Positions 14,265 through 17,887 of a DNA stretch of 17,887 bases are shown piece by piece. Location of the stretch: positions 1-17,887 of the forward strand of contig CAJKVH010000018.1 in assembly GCA_905203305.1 (NCBI GenBank), in the 5' to 3' direction. The notes beneath the pieces are model-generated. The model was not told the origin of the DNA. It made no database searches and was given only the letters and a program-made list of their open reading frames with translations. A program made the translations under genes and the position numbers. Within the stretch, counting starts at the first letter, position 1, and every line of letters begins with the position of its first letter. The DNA comes from an uncultured Eubacteriales bacterium. Lineage in GTDB: Bacteria > Bacillota > Clostridia > TANB77 > CAG-508.

Positions 14265-15054
14265 GTTGGAAGAAAATAATAAGAAAAATAAAATTAAATC
14301 TTTTTTTAAGAAATTTGAAATAAAAAACGACAAGATTTTATTAAATTGTAAACTAAATAAAATGAATATCAAAGGTAAAATAAAATTAGCCAAAGAACTA
14401 AATAAGCTTAATATAAAAAATATTATTCTTTCTAAAGAGATAAAAAAAGACAAAGAATTTATAAATCTTCTTTATAGTAACAATTTTAATATAATAAATG
14501 GAAGAAAGCTATTTAAAGAGATTATATATATTTTAATAGAAGAAATATTTGAAAAGAAAAATATAAAAATGCAAGAAAAGCAAATAAGCATAATGACAAA
14601 TAAAATGGATTCATATAGCAAAAATCTAATAAATGTATTTTCAAGAAAATTTAAAACTTTAAATGTTGTTACAAATAATATTCCTTATTTTGTAACATTA
14701 AAAGAACAATTATGGGAAGAAGAAGGAATTGTAATAATTTTAACTAATAATAAGAAAAAGGCGATGGCAAAATCAGACATTATTATAAATATCGACTTTC
14801 CTGAAGAAGTAGTAAATACCTACCATATATGTGATGAAGCGATAATAATAAATTTAGAAGAAAAAATAAAAATAAAGAAAAAAAGATTTACAGGCCAAAT
14901 AATAAATGATTACAAAATAAAGGCAAAAGAAGAATCAAAATTAAGCGAATTTTTAAATAAGAAAGAATATAAAAAATATGAGGCTAAAGACTTAGCAGAG
15001 GTATATATAGCAAACAATCCCGAAGAATTACAAAACATAATAATATATAAATAA
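14251..15054 (+). CDS. Conserved hypothetical protein, Lys/Ile/Asn-rich
   Basis: 267 residues; family not recognised. No signal peptide or convincing TM helix is visible. It is strongly basic in the first ~110 residues (KKNKIKSFFKKFEIKNDKI). The middle has an alternating pattern: KTLNVVTNNIPYFVTLKEQ (about 135-153), a hydrophobic strand GIVIILTNN, KKKAMAKSDIIINIDFP, and EAIIINLEEKI. This could be a Rossmann-like or other alpha/beta fold in which small hydrophobic strands end in Asn/Asp turns. The C-terminus is helical and charged. Start at 14251 with AGGTGA upstream, inside the hairpin at 14215-14264, so translation may be limited. It lies between greA and a SpoIIQ-like gene; a sporulation or envelope role is conceivable from context only. 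Base composition is even more AT-rich than its neighbours. Confidence 0.7.
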   Translation: MQVFLLEENNKKNKIKSFFKKFEIKNDKILLNCKLNKMNIKGKIKLAKELNKLNIKNIILSKEIKKDKEFINLLYSNNFNIINGRKLFKEIIYILIEEIFEKKNIKMQEKQISIMTNKMDSYSKNLINVFSRKFKTLNVVTNNIPYFVTLKEQLWEEEGIVIILTNNKKKAMAKSDIIINIDFPEEVVNTYHICDEAIIINLEEKIKIKKKRFTGQIINDYKIKAKEESKLSEFLNKKEYKKYEAKDLAEVYIANNPEELQNIIIYK

Positions 15055-15065
15055 ACAAGTATAAA

Positions 15066-15110
15066 TTTCCTTAAAAGGTAAATAATATGATTAGTTAAAT
15101 TTTAAGGAGG
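15066..15110 (+). promoter_or_regulatory. RBS-sequestering hairpin before the SpoIIQ-like gene
   Basis: TCCTTAAAA (15068-15076) is perfectly complementary to TTTTAAGGA (15100-15108), extendable by two G-U pairs. It covers the AAGGAGG ribosome binding site (15104-15110) of the gene starting at 15116. The 23-nt loop contains no other clear signal. It may keep translation low unless unfolded; no ligand-type riboswitch is recognised. Confidence 0.45.
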
Positions 15111-15115
15111 ATTAT

Positions 15116-15922
15116 ATGGGAGTACATTTTAAGGAAAATGAAGAAAAAATAACAGTAGGTATGATTGTTGCTGGATTAATTATAATTGCAGTACTTGTAG
15201 CATCTTTAGTGGTATATTTGATAAACATAAATGTTTCTAATAAAGAAGAAATTGCAAAAGAAGAAACAAAAACAGGAGAAGTTTCAAATACGCAAGGAGA
15301 TGATTTTGAATCTGTTAGTATAGATATTGGAAAATCTGTAAATGAAGCGGAAAATGAACTAAGCAAAAATTCAGTAAGTAATGAAATTAAAGAAAATAAA
15401 TCAACAAATACAACAACTAAAAAAGAAAATAATTCGAAAAGCAAAGAAAATACAGTAAAAAATGAAACAAAGACGGAAAATAGTGTTAAAGAAGAAAAAA
15501 CAAACACAGAAGAACCAAAATTTGAAGCACCTATAAAAGGCGAAATAATAAAAGAATTTGCAAAAGATTCTCTTGTTTATTCAAATACATTAGAAGAATG
15601 GGTAACACATAATGGGGTTGATATAAAAGCAGATAAAACTTCTGTTGTAAAAGCATCTGGCAAAGGTACAGTATATGCAATAAAAAATGATCCAAGATAT
15701 GGCTTGACTGTAATTGTAGACCACGGAAATGGCTATAAAACTGTTTATGCAAATCTGTTAACAGCAGAATATGTAGTTGAAGGAGAAGAAATTGAACAAG
15801 GACAAACTATTGGTACTGTTGGAAATAGTAGTTCTTTTGAAATTTCTGATGACTATCATTTACATTTTGAATTAATTAAAGATGGAGAATATTTAAATCC
15901 ATGTAATTTTATGGAATTTTAA
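15116..15922 (+). CDS. SpoIIQ-like M23 (LytM) family membrane-anchored peptidase
   Basis: 268 residues. One N-terminal TM helix (about 13-36) is followed by a long low-complexity Ser/Asn/Thr/Lys/Glu linker (40-135) and a C-terminal LytM/M23 domain (138-265). Zinc ligands are present: His165 and Asp169 (THNGVDI) and His250 of HLH (DYHLHFE, with His248). The second catalytic His of the usual YxHL motif is Asn213 (VYANL), so endopeptidase activity may be reduced. This architecture matches SpoIIQ, the forespore partner of SpoIIIAH in engulfment, and other single-pass M23 proteins. No spoIID or spoIIIA genes are nearby to settle it. AAGGAGG six bases before ATG 15116 fixes the start, though it is sequestered in the hairpin at 15066-15110. 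A strong terminator follows. Confidence 0.7.
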   Translation: MGVHFKENEEKITVGMIVAGLIIIAVLVASLVVYLININVSNKEEIAKEETKTGEVSNTQGDDFESVSIDIGKSVNEAENELSKNSVSNEIKENKSTNTTTKKENNSKSKENTVKNETKTENSVKEEKTNTEEPKFEAPIKGEIIKEFAKDSLVYSNTLEEWVTHNGVDIKADKTSVVKASGKGTVYAIKNDPRYGLTVIVDHGNGYKTVYANLLTAEYVVEGEEIEQGQTIGTVGNSSSFEISDDYHLHFELIKDGEYLNPCNFMEF

Positions 15923-15926
15923 ATTT

Positions 15927-15976
15927 TAACTTAAGAATAGTTTTTGTAAAAAAGATTATTCTTAAGTTATTTTTTT
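15927..15976 (+). terminator. Intrinsic terminator of the SpoIIQ-like gene
   Basis: A perfect 13-bp inverted repeat TAACTTAAGAATA/TATTCTTAAGTTA (15927-15939, 15957-15969) is followed by seven T. Confidence 0.85.
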
Positions 15977-16001
15977 GTACACAAAATGTGATGAAAAAAT
16001 G

Positions 16002-16030
16002 TTGCATAAAAGAAACTTTTAATATATAAT
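16002..16030 (+). promoter_or_regulatory. Sigma-A promoter of the pilin-like/variable-region gene
   Basis: TTGCAT (16002-16007), a 17-bp spacer and a perfect TATAAT (16025-16030). The predicted leader is ~105 nt, unusually long for this window. It contains a second GAAGGAAG without a following start codon. Confidence 0.75.
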
Positions 16031-16141
16031 GAAACTAGTTGAACAAAGTAAACCAACAAAGAAGGAAGTTTTAAAAATATTTGTAAAATACAATGTTTTT
16101 AATCAAATTTTGTGTATTGGAAGAAAGGAATGGTTGTAAAA

Positions 16142-17617
16142 ATGAAAAATATGAACAAAGGACAAAATGGAATAACTTTAATAGCTTTAGTTGTGACTAT
16201 AATAGTTTTAATTATATTAGCGGGAATATCAATATCAATGCTAACAGGGCAAAATGGGATATTAAATAGAGCAGTTGAAGCAAAGAAAAAGACACAAGTA
16301 GCAAATGAAAAAGAAGCTGTAAATATGGCTGCAATGGAAGCTCTAACAGAAGGAAAAGGAACAATAACAAAAGAAATATTAACAAAAACAATGAAGTCAT
16401 ATTTAGGTAAAAATGATGTTGAAATAACTGGAAATGGACCTTGGCAATACGTAGGATCTGATGGAGCATATACAATAGGAGCAAGTGGAAAAGTAGCACA
16501 AGGATGGGTATATGTATATGATGATACACAAGAAGCTAAGGATGCACCTGTTGGAGTAACAAATGGAAAAATAACATTAAATATAGGAGATTATATAAAT
16601 TATAATCCAACATCATCTGCGACATATAAATCTGAAGTAGGAATAACTCAGAACGAAACATATACGACAAATGGACCAAATTGGTCAGGAGGAACACAGA
16701 ATTTTCCGGGATGCAAAGCATCAGATTATCAAGCAGCATTAGATAATCCAGAAAATAGTGATAAGAAAAATTATGGAAATGGATATGGTGTTCAAAATTA
16801 TTCTGCTAGTCAAGCAAGTAGTGTTAAATGGCAAGTAATAGGAGCAGACGAGGAAACGGGAGAATTATTAATATTTGCTAATAACAAAGTAAGTGACTTA
16901 AGAATACAAGGAATAACAGGATATCTTCATGGAGTAGATGAATTAAATAATGCATGTAATGTATATGGAAAAGGAAAAGGAGCAACAGGAGGAAGAAGTT
17001 TAACATTTGATGATACAAACAAATTACTTGGAAGAGACAATACAAGAACAAATGAAAAATGGACATTTAAATGGACAACAGATTCGTTGACAAATAAAGG
17101 ACCATATGTAACTTCATCAACAGGAAGAAAGGGTTATTTATATTTTTCACATTTGATGATAGATGATAATAAAACAGGAGTATTTAATTACTATGATGCA
17201 GCAACCAAAAAATGGGTAACAAATACAAAAAATCTAAGTAATATACAAAATGATGAAGAAATCACAACTCTAACAAGAGACTTTAGTGGATATGATTCAT
17301 TAGATAGCAAGTATACAACAGCGAAAGGCTATAATGTATTATTTCAAGCAAATGGCTCAAATGTAGGATCTGGAACACAATACTGGCTGGGCTCTTCGTA
17401 TAGGAGCGTTTACTATGGTGGCACGCATGTAAACTATGCTAGCTGGGGTCTGTATTATGTTTATAGTCCTAGTTATGTGTCTGGTAATAGCGCGTATTAT
17501 TCGTTCGGTGACGTGTACAGCCCATCTTATGGTGTCCGCCCCGTAGTTTCTTTAAAATCTGATATACAACTAGAACAAGATAAAACTTCATCAGAAGTAA
17601 CTTATAATATAAAATAA
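16142..17617 (+). CDS. Pilin-like anchored protein with C-terminal DGR-type variable C-lectin-like domain
   Basis: 491 residues from ATG 16142. GAAAGGA lies 13 nt upstream; in-frame codons at 16112 and 16130 have worse or overlapping sites. Leader MKNMNKGQNG is followed by ITLIALVVTIIVLIILAGIS, a prepilin-like helix with predicted cleavage after Gly10 and Ala rather than Glu at mature +5. A helical stalk (about 45-95) and a Gly/Asn/Thr-rich region follow. From ~210 (VKWQVIGADEETGELLIFAN) to the end is a C-type-lectin/formylglycine-enzyme-like domain of the kind found in DGR targets. Residues 414-469 (YWLG...GVRPVVS) are GC-rich and dominated by Tyr, Ser, Gly and Val. C-terminal IQLEQ...NIK resembles the end of the gene at 1-1069. 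Likely a surface or pilus-tip receptor with a diversifiable binding face. It is followed 32 nt later by another pilin-like gene. Confidence 0.85.
   Translation: MKNMNKGQNGITLIALVVTIIVLIILAGISISMLTGQNGILNRAVEAKKKTQVANEKEAVNMAAMEALTEGKGTITKEILTKTMKSYLGKNDVEITGNGPWQYVGSDGAYTIGASGKVAQGWVYVYDDTQEAKDAPVGVTNGKITLNIGDYINYNPTSSATYKSEVGITQNETYTTNGPNWSGGTQNFPGCKASDYQAALDNPENSDKKNYGNGYGVQNYSASQASSVKWQVIGADEETGELLIFANNKVSDLRIQGITGYLHGVDELNNACNVYGKGKGATGGRSLTFDDTNKLLGRDNTRTNEKWTFKWTTDSLTNKGPYVTSSTGRKGYLYFSHLMIDDNKTGVFNYYDAATKKWVTNTKNLSNIQNDEEITTLTRDFSGYDSLDSKYTTAKGYNVLFQANGSNVGSGTQYWLGSSYRSVYYGGTHVNYASWGLYYVYSPSYVSGNSAYYSFGDVYSPSYGVRPVVSLKSDIQLEQDKTSSEVTYNIK
17381..17551 (+). other. Candidate DGR variable region 2 (VR2)
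   Basis: From TACTGG (17381) to CCCGTAGTTTCT (ending 17551) the composition switches abruptly. Of the 45 codons at 17396-17530 only two (GTA, CCA) end in A, while the rest of the gene prefers A-ending codons. The residues are mainly Tyr, Ser, Gly, Val, Asn, Asp and Thr, as expected from AAC/AAT template codons with randomised adenines. The 3' border CCCCGTAGTTTCT matches VR1. No template repeat or reverse transcriptase is in the window. Confidence 0.7.
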
Positions 17618-17649
17618 AAATTTTGCAAAAATAAATTAGGAGGATAAAA

Positions 17650-17887
17650 ATGTTAAAACACAAACTCAAGAGAAACAAAGGAATAACTTTAATAGCTTTA
17701 GTTGTGACTATAATAGTTTTACTAATATTAGCGGGAATATCAATATCAATGCTAACAGGGCAAAATGGGATATTAAAAAGGGCAGCTGAGGCAAAAGAAA
17801 AAACAAAACAATCACAAGCAGAAGAACTATCTGCATTAAGCGAATTAGAAAACCAAATGAACAATTACCAAGATGATGGTTTTGATA
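17650..17887 (+). CDS. Pilin-like protein, 3' partial
   Basis: ATG 17650 with TTAGGAGG upstream opens a frame to the window edge (79 codons). Leader MLKHKLKRNKG precedes ITLIALVVTIIVLLILAGIS, again prepilin-like with Ala at mature +5, followed by SMLTGQNGILKRAAEAKEKTKQ and a charged helix. Bases 17680-17777 match 16169-16266 of the previous gene at 96 of 98 positions, so the anchor was copied or gene-converted recently. The ectodomain lies outside the window. It probably shares a transcript with the preceding gene, since no terminator is seen in the 32-nt gap. Confidence 0.85.
   Translation, partial: MLKHKLKRNKGITLIALVVTIIVLLILAGISISMLTGQNGILKRAAEAKEKTKQSQAEELSALSELENQMNNYQDDGFD

Noticed and set aside
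16031..16141. Riboswitch in the ~105-nt leader of the pilin-like/variable-region gene
   Set aside because: Only weak A/T pairing is possible and no known aptamer motif is recognisable.
1..17887. DGR reverse transcriptase or template repeat inside the window
   Set aside because: No frame contains reverse transcriptase motifs such as a YxDD box in a suitable protein, and no non-coding copy of either variable region was found by eye.

Overview
The window looks like chromosomal DNA of a low-GC, probably spore-forming, uncultured Clostridia-type Firmicute. Codons overwhelmingly end in A or T, coding strands are purine-rich, ribosome binding sites are strong GGAGG types, and a tig-clpP-clpX cluster and a SpoIIQ-like M23 protein are present. 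It mixes conserved housekeeping genes with a family of pilin-like surface proteins.

Layout. (1) 1-1069: the 3' part of a large Ig-like (BIG2) surface protein. It ends in a GC-rich, C-type-lectin-like segment resembling the variable region (VR) of a diversity-generating retroelement (DGR) target. A strong GC hairpin and a terminator follow. (2) 1248-1445 (minus): ribosomal protein L28, convergent with gene 1. (3) 1705-5086: tig, clpP and clpX, the chaperone/protease cluster, closed by a terminator. (4) 5150-8042: pyrF, pyrK and pyrD (pyrimidine synthesis), interspersed with two copies of a roughly 93-bp palindromic MITE/REP-like element. (5) 8091-9665: an XRE repressor divergent from a pilin-like leucine-rich-repeat protein, with a shared operator-like region. 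(6) 9718-10608 (minus): a divergent orotate phosphoribosyltransferase-like protein, with a third palindromic element upstream. (7) 10913-15922: an HD-domain protein whose reading frame is broken by one base near its N-terminus, a reduced secD/secF pair, greA, an unrecognised gene, and a SpoIIQ-like peptidase. (8) 16142-17887: two pilin-like genes whose N-terminal segments are nearly identical at the DNA level. The first ends in a long, GC-rich DGR-type variable region; the second runs off the window.

Main conclusion. The window shows a modular surface-display repertoire. A type IV prepilin-like N-terminal anchor (GITLIALVVTI) is joined to different ectodomains: LRR, C-type-lectin-like, and unknown. 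At least two C-terminal domains, at 893-1009 and 17381-17551, carry what look like hypervariable cassettes. These show an abrupt GC jump, loss of A-ending codons, and the shared borders YWLxS and GVRPVVS with an identical DNA core CCCGTAGTTTCT. No reverse transcriptase or template repeat is in the window, so the DGR assignment is an inference to be tested in flanking or distant sequence.
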